In this document: positions 1-11,555 of the stretch, one piece after another | How the letters are laid out: each line of letters begins with the position of its first letter | How positions within the stretch are numbered: the stretch's first letter is position 1 | Assembly: GCA_009602735.1 (NCBI GenBank) | Contig: WELA01000694.1 | Location: 678,325-720,693 of the forward strand | Source of the DNA: Mesotaenium endlicherianum | Taxonomy: Eukaryota; Streptophyta; Zygnematophyceae; Zygnematales; Mesotaeniaceae | DNA length: 42,369 nt | Direction of reading: 5' to 3' | Position numbers and translations under genes: made by a program | The notes under the pieces: generated by a model | Databases searched by the model: none | Told to the model about the DNA's origin: nothing | Seen by the model: the letters and a program-made list of their open reading frames with translations, nothing else

Positions 1-67
1 CCCCCTCCTTCCTCCCCTCTCTCACTGCTCCTGGTGTGGCGTTGCACACGCGTGCTCGCGGGCGCAG

Positions 68-592
68 GTACCTGGAGGAGAATCTGGACGACTGGCTGCA
101 GGAGCAGCTGGAGGACTTCTCCGACGATGATTACCTCGTGTTCGACTGCCCCGGTGCGCCCTCAGAGCCTGCCTCTCGCCCCCCCTCCCACCCTTTCCTC
201 TCGCGTTCACGCCCTCTCGCCTCAGCCCCTCTCGCCTAATGCAGCAGCAGCAGCAGCAGCAGCCCTCTCTGCGCTCCACTACATTATCTCCTTGCTACTC
301 GAGCACCAGAGGGGAGGGGGCGGGAGGAAGGTGGTGGGTTTGAAGGGGGGCTGTCCTTCCCGCGTCCGGCTTTGCAAGGGGAGTCTGCGCGGAGGAGGCT
401 CAGTGTGGACCTGTCGTCCTTGTGCCCCAATGCAGGCCAGATAGAGCTCTACTCGCACATCCCCGTGCTGCGCCTGTTTGTGGACCAGCTGCGGCGCTGG
501 GACTTCAACGTCTGCGCCGTGTATCTGCTGGACTCTCAGGTGGGTCCGCCCAGGTAATACATGTGGGTGGGGGGGGCGCTCACTTGCGCAAG

Positions 593-632
<40 letters not shown>

Positions 633-633
633 N

Positions 634-705
<72 letters not shown>

Positions 706-3153
706 TTTCTCCCTCCCTAGCTTCCTCTCTTTCCTTACTCTCCCTCCTTTTCTCTCTGTTCCTCCCTCTTGCGCCCTGGCTCCCTCCCCGCTCTCCCTAA
801 CTCTCCCCCTCTTGCCCAGCCTTCTCTTTCTTTTATGCACATGCGCGGCCCCTGGGGACTTCATCCTTCTCACCCTCCTGCAGATGCACTTAGGATTTGT
901 TCTGTCAGGTCCCCAGCAGATGCGCAGGCAGAAGAAGGGTGATCTGCTCCCACGCAGTGAATACTGTTTGGGCTCCTGCCTTCGATATACATGTTTCTTC
1001 CATGCAAGCAGAATGTGTGTTGTAATACTTGTGCTTCTACACTCGTAGCAACAACGCAGAGGAATGGTTCAAAGTGCCCGGTATGCAACGGAAATATCCA
1101 ACGTGAAGCTGTACAGGTATATACTCATGTGGAAATACAAATGTGTTAATCATATCTTTGTGGTATAGAAATGTGTTAATGTGTATTTTAGTAATGTGTA
1201 TACAGGTTCTAATTTGGCCCTTCAGGCAGCAAGTAAAGCATTCACTTTTAGTTTAATACAATCTAACCCAGTTCGCAATAAATAAATCATCAAATACTTT
1301 TATAAGATATTATTAGAATTGATTTTCTCATAGGTGTGTGTCTGAGGACCACCCCTCAAACGCAAGCGCCGCTGACTCAAATGCTCAAAACCCCTTTCCG
1401 GTACACCTTACCAGCTGGCCCCTCTTCTGCTGCTCAGTTGTGACCTGGAGATGCGCCGCTGCTCACGTGGATGGACCAGGTTTGGGCGCTTTCGTGAGTG
1501 CAGTTTGTGTCGGACGTGACTAAGTTCATATCAGGGTGCCTGGCGTCCCTCTCTGCAATGATCCGGCTCGAGCTGCCACATGTCAACGTGCTGAGCAAGA
1601 TGGATCTGGTCGCCAACAAGAAGAGTGTGGAGAAGTGAGAGCCCCCCCCCCGCCCCCCCCCCTCCGGCCAGCTAATAGATCCATGCCATCCTGCTCTCCT
1701 CGCCCACCCCCAATTTGTTGCTATGCATGTCCATGATCCCCAACGTATGCTCCTTCATTTTTGGTGTCCGTATTCAACTTTCGACTATGTTGTTAGAAAA
1801 GTCTCCACCCCCGAGTATGTCCCAGCAAGGTCATGGCAGCAGACCCCAAGCAGGGCTGGAGCAGGCGGGGACCGCAAAAGGAAGTGGCCCCCGACGTGGT
1901 GCGCCATGTTCTGGGCGCCAAGCATGCGCAACCTTACGGCAGCCGGGGCCAATTGCCCAGGTTTACAATTAACCGCGGTTGCACGTTGGGGCCCGGGGAT
2001 GCGGGTTTAGGGTTCCGGGTCCAGGTTGGGCTCGGGCTCAGGGTCTAGAGGTCAAGGTTTGGGGTTTCAGGGCAGAATTGAGGGCCAGGCTTTCGAGTGC
2101 AGGCATTACTGCCACGGGTAGGCTTGGGGGCTTACCCCAGTTGGTTGGTGGATGGGGTTGGGAACTGCTGGGAGCCGCGCAGGTTCCTGTGTCCGGACGT
2201 GCGGCTGCTGCTGGCGGATCTGAATGTGAGAATGGCGCCAAAATTTGCCAAGCTCAACACCGCCATGGCTCAACTGGTAAGGCCCTCTCTCTCCCTCTCT
2301 CACTCCCCCCTTCCCCTCCTCCCCTCCCGCCACGGCGCCTTCCTTTCTGCCCTTGCACCCTTCCCTAGCTTTTGCTGTACAGTGGTACGAAAGTGGCGTG
2401 AGAGTACAGACTCAGTCGGGTGCACATGAGCCATCGTGGACCCCTCATAAGTTTGCCAGCAGTCATGCCCTTCCTTCTATTACACCTGGATGGTCCTACG
2501 CTGCCACTTTCTCTTTCTCTCCTCTCCCTCTTTGTATATGCGTGTGTGTGTGATATGCATGGCTGAGCACGAGCACGCGCTTGTGTGGAGGGCTGAATCT
2601 TGTTCTCATTGTTGTGACTGTGGTCTTGTTCGGCCGGGACTTGTTAACAGGTGGATGACTACAGCATGGTGAACTTTGTGCCGCTGGACATCAGACATGA
2701 AGACAGGTGCTGAATCCTCTTGCTCCCCCTCATATACTTTCAGTGTGACGTGCAAAACTTGGGCTGTGGTTGCGAAGCTCAATTCGTTGAAGTCGTCAAA
2801 AGGCTCACACTCGGGTCTTCACGACTGATGTTCTCTACGCTCTCTTGCTGCCCGTGCCATACTCCTCTTTCAGTCACCATTATATTCACCTCGCCAGAGT
2901 CTGACGCGGCTCCAGCAATTGCCGGTACGCTGCAGAGTTTGCCTAGAAGCAATAAGGGTAGCCTTGGAGAGGAACAGAGCATGAGAATTGAGGAAAGCTC
3001 CGTGGTGTGCTGACTTCCTTAGTTGCGGTTGCCCCGCGCAGCATCCAGTATGTTCTGGGCCAGGTGGACAACGCAATCCAGTGGGGAGAAGACGCAGACG
3101 TGAAGATCAAGGACCACGACCTGGACGGCGGGGAAGGGGAGGACGATGAGTGA
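68..3153 (+). CDS. GPN3: GPN-loop GTPase 3 (GPN3), 3' part, 6 exons
   Basis: GPN3 is a small GTPase which, with GPN1, helps assemble and import RNA polymerase II. Exons: 68-153, 436-539, 1504-1634, 2183-2276, 2651-2706, 3042-3153 (stop TGA 3151-3153). All junctions are GT-AG and the phases join without a break, giving 193 residues. The G3 motif DCPGQ is formed across the first intron. Other landmarks are VYLLDSQ, TKFISG, the G4-type motif SKMDL, and the end [19 protein letters not shown] followed by an acidic tail. These match plant GPN3 closely. The P-loop and the Gly-Pro-Asn loop lie in exons left of the window, so the gene is incomplete at its 5' end. The gene is convergent with ODR4. I am confident of family and structure; the first acceptor (AG at 66-67) is the least constrained junction. 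Confidence 0.93.
595..702. repeat. (CT)n microsatellite with one N
   Basis: About 108 bp of nearly pure CT lies just inside GPN3 intron 2 (540-1503), close to the donor. One base is uncalled (633), so the true length is probably uncertain in this assembly. CT-rich sequence continues to about 830. Confidence 0.95.
1980..2080 (+). repeat. Degenerate telomere-like GGGTTTAG/GGGTC repeats
   Basis: Within GPN3 intron 3 (1635-2182) there are scattered units such as GGGTTTAGGGTT, GGGTCCAGG and GGTTTGGGGTTTCAGGG. They resemble decayed plant-type telomere repeat (TTTAGGG) but are not regular. They may be an interstitial telomeric remnant or simply G/T-rich satellite. Confidence 0.4.
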
Positions 3154-3647
3154 TGATGTCGGAGATGGCCTGCGTGTGGACCTTCTTGACATGCTTCATA
3201 AGCATGGCGGCACCTATGGATGAGCTTAGTTGTACATATGTAGGGAATAAGTGGGCTGGCCCTAGAATTGATGTTGGGGGCTGCTCTCATGAAAGGTTTC
3301 CAGGCATGATGGCCCTCAAGGTTTATTGCAAGCCAGGGGGAAGAAATAGCTATGCCCAGCTGGATGCTAACTTGTTGTGGATGGGGAGTAAAGTGTGGGT
3401 ATGGCTTTCCTGAAACTCATGGCCTTGCACGCCTAACCGGCAGGGGCATACATTGGTCAACCTCAAGGTCCAATCATTTTGCTAATGCGCCCTTATTTTT
3501 CTGAATCCAGGCCCTTGAATAACAAACTGTGATACTCCAAACAAAGATGAGGCTAGCCGACTTAGGTTGATGATATGTTACCTCTTACACGTGGTTGGTT
3601 TAGAATGCTCAGGTTTATCTTTCTATGTGCCTCTTTAGCAACTGGTC
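3154..3647. other. Convergent intergenic region between GPN3 and ODR4
   Basis: About 490 bp between two stop codons of converging genes. It should hold both 3' UTRs. I see no convincing coding segment; open frames here are short and lack recognisable motifs. Confidence 0.6.
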
Positions 3648-6600
3648 TTATTTCAATTCAGTCTGTACCCTTTCTACAGGTTCTTGCTTCAGATTGCCTG
3701 CACCAGTAAGGAGCCAAATAACTCCAAGAATCAGAATGCCAAAAAGAAAGGCAATCAGGTACAGATTGTAGGAAGCTTTCGTATCTGCGGCGCTTTTCAG
3801 GGTTCCTTCGCTTCCTGCCACACTTGAACTGGCACCTGGGCCAGCTTTCTGTGAGCCTTTAATGAGATCAGCGATGGGATCCCAGTGCTTGGGCAAAACT
3901 GTGAGGTTGACAACAGCTGCTGACTCCACTTCTATCAGACTGGTCTCGTCGCCAATGTCGAGAGCCAGCATGGCTTTGCATCGCTCCATCGACTCCTGCC
4001 AGACAAGAAGAACCAACATGAGCTATAAGCCGTAGAAGGAACTAGTATGAGGATCTCGAGGCTGTGAGGCACTAATGCACGTTACTTGGTCGAGTGAAGC
4101 GCGTGTATCACACCCCCTTTTTGACCTTCCGACTCTACATCCTGCACCTTCTGACTTAGTATAGAGAATAATAAGAAGCTTTACGAGGGATACTTGCGTG
4201 CACAATTTCACCATACGTATATCTCATAGACTGCAGAGTGACCAACAACACAAGCTGGCCTAAAACTGCTACATAAATTCCAAATATCACCTTTAAAGCA
4301 CACACAAGACAGCATAGGAAACCTACCAACTCAAATCTCGGCATGAGGCAGGGGAGACAGACCATCACGGCCATGCTGAGACGAGGGTAGTGTGCACACT
4401 CATGAAGGACCGATGATTTACAACATGCATAATCTCCACAACCATGTCACTCCAACGTGACCACCCTCGAACCTACAGCACCAGCAGCATTGTCGAGCCC
4501 ATTCCTGGAAAGAAGACGAGGAAGAGGAAGAGGAGGAGGAGCAGGGGGGATGAAGCAGTAGCATCAGCCAGCGAGGGGGCGAGCAGAGCAGCAGCGCACC
4601 TCGAGGGGCTCTGTGGGCGAAAGGTAGTCGCACAGGTGTCCTCCCGCACTGCCCCAGGGTACCAGCACTCGCCTCGGCATGCCACACGCGTACGGCCTCG
4701 CCAGTCCCCAGCCGCTGGCACACCCCATGCCCGCAGAGCAGCGTCAGGCACGAAGATCTGCGGCTGTAACACAGCTGCTGCGCCTGGGTGGCAGCGCATA
4801 CAGCTTCATCATCCTTACTGCTTGTGCTGCTGTCTGTCTGGCTTCGGGGTTTCCCCTGGCGGCACACACTCGCTTATCTAACCACTAGCAAGTACAGGAC
4901 TCTGTCTGGCTCCACCTGGCTCGCTCCCAATGAGTTTCGTACAGGATGCAGGATTCAGGCAAGAGACAGGGAGGGAGTAGAGGTGGTGCGGGTGTATGGG
5001 GTGTCGGGGGTGGGGGGGAGGAGGTGATCCACCAAGCCCAATGCGGCTGTAAGGGGCCAACAGGAAGGGGGAAAGAAATAGGGGCGGGACAAAGGCCTTC
5101 CATGACGACAAATGGCAGATGGGGTAGCCAAGCTCTGTGAAGGACGCACTCAGTCTCTCTGCCAGTGGCCAGCAGCGGGTGCAGGGGCGGTGGTGGCGGC
5201 CTGGCGTTTGCGGATCCGCCTCTCCCACTGGCTCGGGTCGAAGCCTGCTGCTGCTGAGAGTGCCTCTGGGCGTGCAGATGAGAAGGCGATGCCTCTGGCA
5301 GCTCGTCTTCTTCCTCTTCCTGGAGCACGCTCTCCTCCAGCGCCAGCTCAGCCTCATCCACCAGGAGAGCCAGCCTCGCCTCCAGGCTCCCCACTATGTC
5401 CGCCTGCCGCACCTCGCAAGCCAAACATCTCTTTGTAGCTATCAGCATCAGAGTCACTAGTTGCTACTCTCAACTGATGACATCAGAAGAAAAATCAGGA
5501 GCAGCAAGAGAGAGACGGAAGGAGGCAGGGAGGGGGTATGTGAGTCGCTCAGTTGGTGGTAAGGGGTGGGGTGGAGACAGAGAGAGGGCCAGAGCAAGCA
5601 GAAGGGATATGTAACGCGCCGGAAACACCGGGCTTGATAGTGGCAAGCAGAGCCTGGTCCTGCGCGCAGCAACTGCAGCAAGAGAGGATGAAGAGAAAGA
5701 GGGAGTAGGTGAAGACAAGGAGGAGGGAGGATGGGGAGGGTGGAGAAGCTCAGGAGAAGGCAGTGGGACCAGATATTCTGCTTGTTCAAGCTAACCGCTA
5801 GTAGCAGCAGAAGCAGCAGCAGGCCCGCATCCCCCAGGATGCGCTTACTCCAGGCGCAAAGAAGAGGGCAGTGGGCAGAGCTGCTCTGCTCTGCTGGTGG
5901 CGAATAGGCAACGCAAATGTACCTTGAGGTCGGCCATAGCCCGAGAGTAGGGCTCGCGGGCATGTGCATATGCGCGGGCATGAATCGGTCCGCTAATGCT
6001 GACCATGCCCGCCACCGCCAGATCTCCTCTCTCATCTGTCTCCCACAAGGTGCCCCCCGCCCCCCCTCCCTTCCTCCACGGCATAAGAATAAAATAAAAC
6101 TGCTTGTTACTCAGATGCACGAGCCCCGAGGCACACTTGGGAGTCACGGGCAATGGCATGAAGCACTATCAAGATACCACGTTCATTCACACACTAGATG
6201 GGCTGAGAGGGTATGGGCACAGGAAAGGGGGTGTGGAAGGGGAGTGGGTGGGGAAGGGGAAGGGGAAGGAGGATAGGGGGACGGACAGCTCCATGTATTG
6301 CCTCCCTGCGCGTGGCTGGTGGAGCAGTATGGGTGTGCATGTGGCAAGGCCACAGAGCTTCTTTACAGGGGACTGCATTGCACCTTCATCAGGTGGATGA
6401 AGCTCTTGCGGCACACGCGGCAGCAGCAGCTCTACAACGTGGGGGGGGTCTCTTGTGCTGCCGGCTGGCAGGCTGCTGTCTGCGGCGACCTACAGCATCC
6501 CCCCACCAAAAGCAAACGGACAAAGCTTAAGCCCCCTTAACTCCAACTTCAGGAGGCCACTGTTGGATACCACAGCTCGTCCTCTGTGAAAAGGCAGCAG

Positions 6601-6989
6601 AGTGCCCGAGCGTGCAAGAAGTGTGCAAGAGAGAAAGACACACATACACACACACATACACACACATACACAAAGAGAGAGAGAGCACATTTAAGAAGCG
6701 TCTGAAGCACATGTATTTAGGGGGCGTGCTCCCCCATGAGACCACCCCTTCCTCTATGGGGCACCCACAGGTGGAGGAGGCAGACCATAAAAAATCTACC
6801 TCTACGTCCTGCCTGTGCGTCGTCAGAAGCAGCAAATTTTTTTCACTAGAGCGCACATTCAAGCCAAGCTTTACTCAACTCGGTGGGCATGCTTTTTGGA
6901 GTGGCAGCCTCACAAAGCTAGAGACTGCAGGCAGACCGCGGCACAAGAGGCAGGAAACCATGATGTGTACGTGCGCATGTGTGCCTCTA

Positions 6990-7033
<44 letters not shown>

Positions 7034-8756
7034 GGTGCACGTGTTTGCATCTATGTCTGTATGTGTGTGTGTGTGTGTGTATATGTTTGTGAGTGTGCAT
7101 GTGTTTTTGTGTGCGCGTGGGCATGTGCGTGCATGCGAGCGTACAAGCTGCCCGTTGATGAGGGCGTGGGCGTGCTGCAGCCGGAGCGCCTCGTGCGCTA
7201 CAGCCTGGCGGACGCTGAGCTGGAGACAATTGCTGGCAGCCTGTGCCCTTCTGCCGCCACTTGTCACGGGTAGCCTGCTCCATGTCCCACCGACAGCGCA
7301 CATGCACAACCGCCGACGATGCTCTCACAATCTGGGGCGCGGCTTGGAGATGTAGGGAAGTAAGGAAGCGGCACGCACGCGTGCATGCACGCTGCCGGCA
7401 TCATCAAGTGACGGCAAGGGGCATCCCTCCTCGGGCTTACAGAGCTCCCTGTTTGACACCGTGTTAAGAAAAAAGCTCCCCTCCCGGGCCAGTAGGGGAG
7501 AACAGTCAAGCTGATTCTCCGATGGGCACCAACTCATCATCCCCGTTGCTCCTGGCGGGAGCGGCGGCGGCGGCGGCGGCCGGCCGGGGGGGCGGCGGGG
7601 GTGCGCTATGGCCCCCTTGTCTTTTATCTGGCTTATTGGTGTGCTGGAAAGCCCGACAGACTTGACCCTCTCTCCGTTTGCGACAAACGCCTCTGCAGAA
7701 ACTCAAATGACAGCCTAGGAGCAAAGGAGATGCAGGGATGCAGCAAGCCAAGCGGCAATCTACAAGCGGCATGCGCCATCCGATACACGTGAGACAAGGA
7801 CCGCTGCTGCGCCAGGCGGGGGGGGAGGAGAAGGAGAAGGCGAGAGGGCGAGGAGGAGCTGGCAGCGGTGCACTCTGAGTCTTCTACCCCCCTCTCCCTC
7901 TTCCTTACACGATGCTGACGGGATAGCGACACGTGAAGCAGTGGAGGCCCGCCAAAAGGTTGCCCCACTTGAGGTCGCACGGGGGCAGGCTGCTGGGCTG
8001 GGCCGCGGCGGTTCCAGAAGTGGAGGAGGAGGAGGACGACATAACGCAGCTTTTGAAGCTATACCTGCAGGCACGGAGGAGAGGGCCCCGCCCTGCCAGG
8101 AGTAAGTAGCCACCTCTCTAGCACTTGTCACTCAGCGGGAAAACGCGACACACGCGCACACGCACGCACACACATACAACTCAAGGGCTGGCAGCAAGGT
8201 CGCCCAAATAGAGGCCTGAAGGGGCAAGCTGCGCCCTGCCTGTCCATGCTTTAAGGTGGTGTACTTCTGCTCCTCATCCCATAGAAGGAGCAGGAGCAGC
8301 CGCAGCAGCAGGAGCAGGACAGGAGCAGGAGCAGGAGCAGGAGCACGGCGGCAGCGCTTTCATATTGCAGAGTGCCTACGGCAGGCTCGTAGTCCGTGAG
8401 ACAACAAGGCCTGCAGCTCAAACATCAGGAAGGAGGGACGTGAAGCCAGCCTACTTCTTGGGGGTGGGGCATATGTGGAGCAGCAGGCTGTGCTGGAGGT
8501 CTGTCGCCGAGGAAGCTGGGCTAGCATGGGTGGCGATGACGCTGGCCACGCCCTTCACCGCCTGCAGCAGCACCACCAGCAGCAGCAGTTGGTACCAGGC
8601 ACCTGACGCCCTCTGGATGTTTGCCCCTCCCTCCCTCCCTCCCTCCCTCCCTCCCTCCCTCCCTGCGGCAGCTAGCTTGGACATGCACACGAGTGCCAAA
8701 TGCAGATGACAGTGGTGGAAAGCCTGTGAAGGATGTCCTTGCTCTCCTGGCTCTTC

Positions 8757-8807
<51 letters not shown>

Positions 8808-10897
8808 GTCATCATCATCGTCATCATCATCAGCGAGTGTCTCATCAAAATCCATCCACTCTTGCCCTTAGAAAGGTGAGTTTCAAAGCCAAGGGGAATC
8901 TGCAGGAGTGGCTGTCAGAGCTGACAAGGGGGGAGAAATGACGACATGGAGGAGGGCAGAGGTGTCAGAGGATTTTGCCCCCCACAAGCAGGTGCATGCA
9001 CCACCCTGATTACTCAAAGAGCTGAATTTGCTGAGACAGCCATGTGATGCCCGTCTGTCTGCTCGCTTAACTGAAGGTCCTTTGCTGCCTGCATTCCACT
9101 GCCAGCTGGCGCCAAGTGCCTGTGCAATCACGGATGCTCACCCCCTGCTAACGCTTCAGGAGAGTAAGAAGTGGGCAGGTTCTGTATACCTGGAGGAGAG
9201 AGGGAGTGGCGTGCCTGAAGGACGCGTCGGGGCAGAATGCGTACAGCCCTACCACTTGGACACCCCCCACCAGCATCCGAGACGCCTGTAGGAACACCAG
9301 GAATATATGCACGATAACCAGATGAGAAGTTTCCTTATTCCTATCTCCAACTCGGGAGAGGGGGAAAATAGAATAAAATTGAAGCAGCTTGGTATTCTCG
9401 GGACGCCCCCATTGACAAGTTGTAAAGGAAAGCCCAGTGCCTGCCTCGGCTGGAGACCGGCACATGAGGAGCCAGAGAGGCCCTGGGCGTGTGTGCGACC
9501 CAGGCTCACAGCGTGCTAGAGCTGCAGAGATGACATGTCCACCCTGGCTGATGCCTCGCATGCCTGCCAGGCATCAGATTCTTTCTCCCCCTTTCATGGA
9601 GGTTTGGTCCAGTGCTTTCTTACACGACGAAACAGGCCTTGCTGTGACTCCAAGTTCTCAGGATCTCGACCCATGTCCACCCCGAGTAACGTCACACCAC
9701 GTTGTAGGAGTTGTGAGAGGACAGCATACTGGAGGCCTGAAGGGAAGGCTCAATGACTTGATGTATCATATCCTTTAAGGAAGCCTATAAAAGTGTAGAA
9801 CAAACGACTAGGAGGCAGCTGGTCTGCAAAGTTCATTTTGGTCCACTCTGATCATGACTGCAGGTTATATTCCCGTCCACGTGCCATTTGAGAATATGAG
9901 TGCAGAAAATGGCTTGACCACACGATGGCCTAGCTTTGGCCTTGCAATCACGCAGTATTCTTGAAGAAAATAGCGTAATACACGGGTGGAAATCTCCCCA
10001 GACATATACTACTCTTCAGCTGATACTGTTGGCTCACATTATGGATATGTAAGATGATATCAGATGAGCAGGTCAATGTCGTAAGCACGTAGCGAACCAC
10101 TCCATGCCCGGCTCCCAAGCACCAGTGTCAGACAATTCATACAGCTATGGCCGAGCAAGAAGTTTGGGTGCACCTGGCGAGCATGTTCAACGATCCAGTC
10201 TTCATCCAGCACTAAAGGGGCCGCCTCAGCAGCCCCCTTCCCTTTGCCCCCCTTCTTGCCCCCCTGAGAAGAGCTGGACGTAGCAGGAGCATTGGGAGGC
10301 CCATCACCGTCTTTTGAGGGAGTTGGAATGAGAGAATAGACTAGATCTCTGGTAGTCCCTCTTTTTCCCAGAAGGAGTCCCACCTGCAAGTACAGGAGTA
10401 AGGCAAGATGGCCTTTAGATGAATTAACGACACATTCAAACTTGGCCAAGAAGGGTAGGTACCGAGGAGTATGCAACAGACTTCGTGAAGAATGCCTAGT
10501 TGAATATCAGCCATGCTCTACATAGAGCTGAAGTATATATTCTGAAGTATGTCTCGTAATGGCCCATATAAAGCATGCAGAATGATCTGAGCCTCTATTA
10601 CCACAATGAATGCCTTGGTCATTGCATATGAAATTGAACTGGTTTACATTGTCTGAAACAAGAGGAGGAAATGAAAAGTTTTAGCGACTTTAGTTTCAGC
10701 CCAAAAACTAAGCGTAGATGCTGTGCCAGCTGACGCCACCAGTAAACTGTTCCAAATAAGCGTTCTCGTGTGCCTCTTCAGAAAACAAATTTAAGAATAT
10801 CCTTAGTGCCCATTACCTCACTTGTGGTACGATTCCTGAAGATTTTATTCACATGAGCTTCAAGATTTGTCTCGTCTGCTAACACGTTCCTGACCAT
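3648..10897 (-). CDS. ODR4: ODR4-like ER membrane protein (C1orf27/ODR4 family), 11 exons
   Basis: ODR4 proteins are tail-anchored ER proteins; in animals they hold the UFM1 protease UFSP2 at the ER and assist receptor trafficking. Exons, 5' to 3' on the minus strand: 10897-10817, 10383-10174, 9285-9190, 8561-8455, 8064-7909, 7247-7145, 6489-6384, 6035-5923, 5463-5150, 4714-4600, 3995-3648. Every phase matches and the protein is 582 aa, longer than the roughly 450 aa animal protein. Landmarks: VGLLLGKRG at the start of exon 2, [11 protein letters not shown] (exon 2) running into ASRMLVGG (exon 3), [37 protein letters not shown] followed by HLCDYL, and a C-terminal membrane helix near residues 543-564 ([19 protein letters not shown]). 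A Lys/Gly/Ser-rich insert lies in exon 2 and a Gln/Pro-rich low-complexity stretch in exon 9. The exon 5/6 junction has an equally phased alternative (donor two bases earlier with acceptor GCACAG). Family assignment is from motif order recalled from the human protein. Confidence 0.88.
6640..7083. repeat. (CA)n and (GT)n microsatellites in an ODR4 intron
   Basis: Short CA runs (6640-6672) and two long GT runs (about 6995-7030 and 7060-7083) lie in the ODR4 intron between 7145 and 6489. They create spurious Cys/Val-rich open frames on the plus strand and Thr/His-rich ones on the minus strand. Confidence 0.9.
8286..8346 (+). repeat. GGAGCA hexamer-type repeat
   Basis: Imperfect tandem AGGAGC/AGCAGC units in the ODR4 intron between exons 4 and 5. 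Simple-sequence expansion with no coding role in the accepted model. Confidence 0.8.
8625..8664 (+). repeat. (CCCT)n microsatellite
   Basis: About ten tandem tetranucleotide units in the ODR4 intron 8562-9189. On the minus strand it is read as an AGGG run. Confidence 0.92.
8757..8833 (+). repeat. (TCA)n trinucleotide repeat
   Basis: About 25 TCA units with a few TCG interruptions near the 3' end, inside ODR4 intron 8562-9189. Read on the minus strand it gives a poly-Asp open frame, but the accepted exons splice around it in phase, so it is intronic. Confidence 0.92.
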
Positions 10898-11555
10898 GCT
10901 GCAATAATCTTAGTCGGTGGTCGATGAGAAGCCGAGCAGACAATAAATGAAAGCAGCAAATGCTATGCAAAGCGGATCGACGAAAAGCAGCGAACTTAAG
11001 CAAAGGATGTAGTACTTAGAAGTGAAACTATCTAGTGCTTCATCACGCTCCCTTTGAAGCTAGCCTGTAGAGTAGTGACGTGCGCAAGAGAGAGCTCTGC
11101 TTGTGTTGAAGTTGCATATGTATGGGGCCAAATGCTTCCTTCGTCGTTGTGGGGCCAGTTCCCTATTAATATTACTCGCGGTTTTGAACAGGTCTTGAAC
11201 GATTCGCAACTCCGGAGTCTGGACTCTGGAGTCGGCATGTAGAAAGGGGTAGAACGAATCTCAGTTGCGCGAGGGTCCGTTCGCAATAGCGTCGGGGAAT
11301 TAATGAGATGAATCGACATTCTAAAGAGACATGAAACAGCGTCGAAGGCACCATCTTCACTCTTCCCTTAGCAGTTGCCAGTAGTGCTGCATCTCTTTCG
11401 CCTTTCCATGTATCGGGACTGGAGTGCTTGTCATTAGACGGTTCCAGTAAGTTTGTAGAAAAACGTGCGGTAGGGGTTTTGTATGCATTGACTACTTTTT
11501 TGGCTTAGATTGTTGGCTGAACGGAAAGCCGAACAAGTCATAAAGGAAGTGAGAT
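10898..11555. promoter_or_regulatory. Divergent intergenic region, ODR4 / zinc-knuckle gene
   Basis: About 660 bp separate two start codons pointing away from each other, so the region must hold both 5' UTRs and promoters. I do not see a clear TATA box in a fixed position. A possible plus-strand 5' UTR intron end (GGCTTAG at about 11505-11511) precedes the zinc-knuckle start. A short open stretch after it (from about 11513) is read in a different frame from the knuckles and was not taken as coding. Confidence 0.5.

Noticed and set aside
4885..5149. Proline-rich continuation of the ODR4 exon 9 reading frame
   Set aside because: The donor at 5149-5148 (GA|GTGCGT) has the phase needed for the MPRRVLVPW exon; the continuation is intron sequence.
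7141..7272. Plus-strand exon-like segment ([20 protein letters not shown]) with high third-position GC
   Set aside because: It is the antisense of ODR4 exon 7247-7145, which fits the ODR4 family (ALINGQL) and both neighbouring phases. Mirror-strand openness is a GC effect.
8451..8855. Minus-strand open frame with a long poly-Asp run
   Set aside because: The Asp run is the (TCA)n microsatellite in an ODR4 intron. The ODR4 exon 8561-8455 joins exon 9285-9190 in phase without it.
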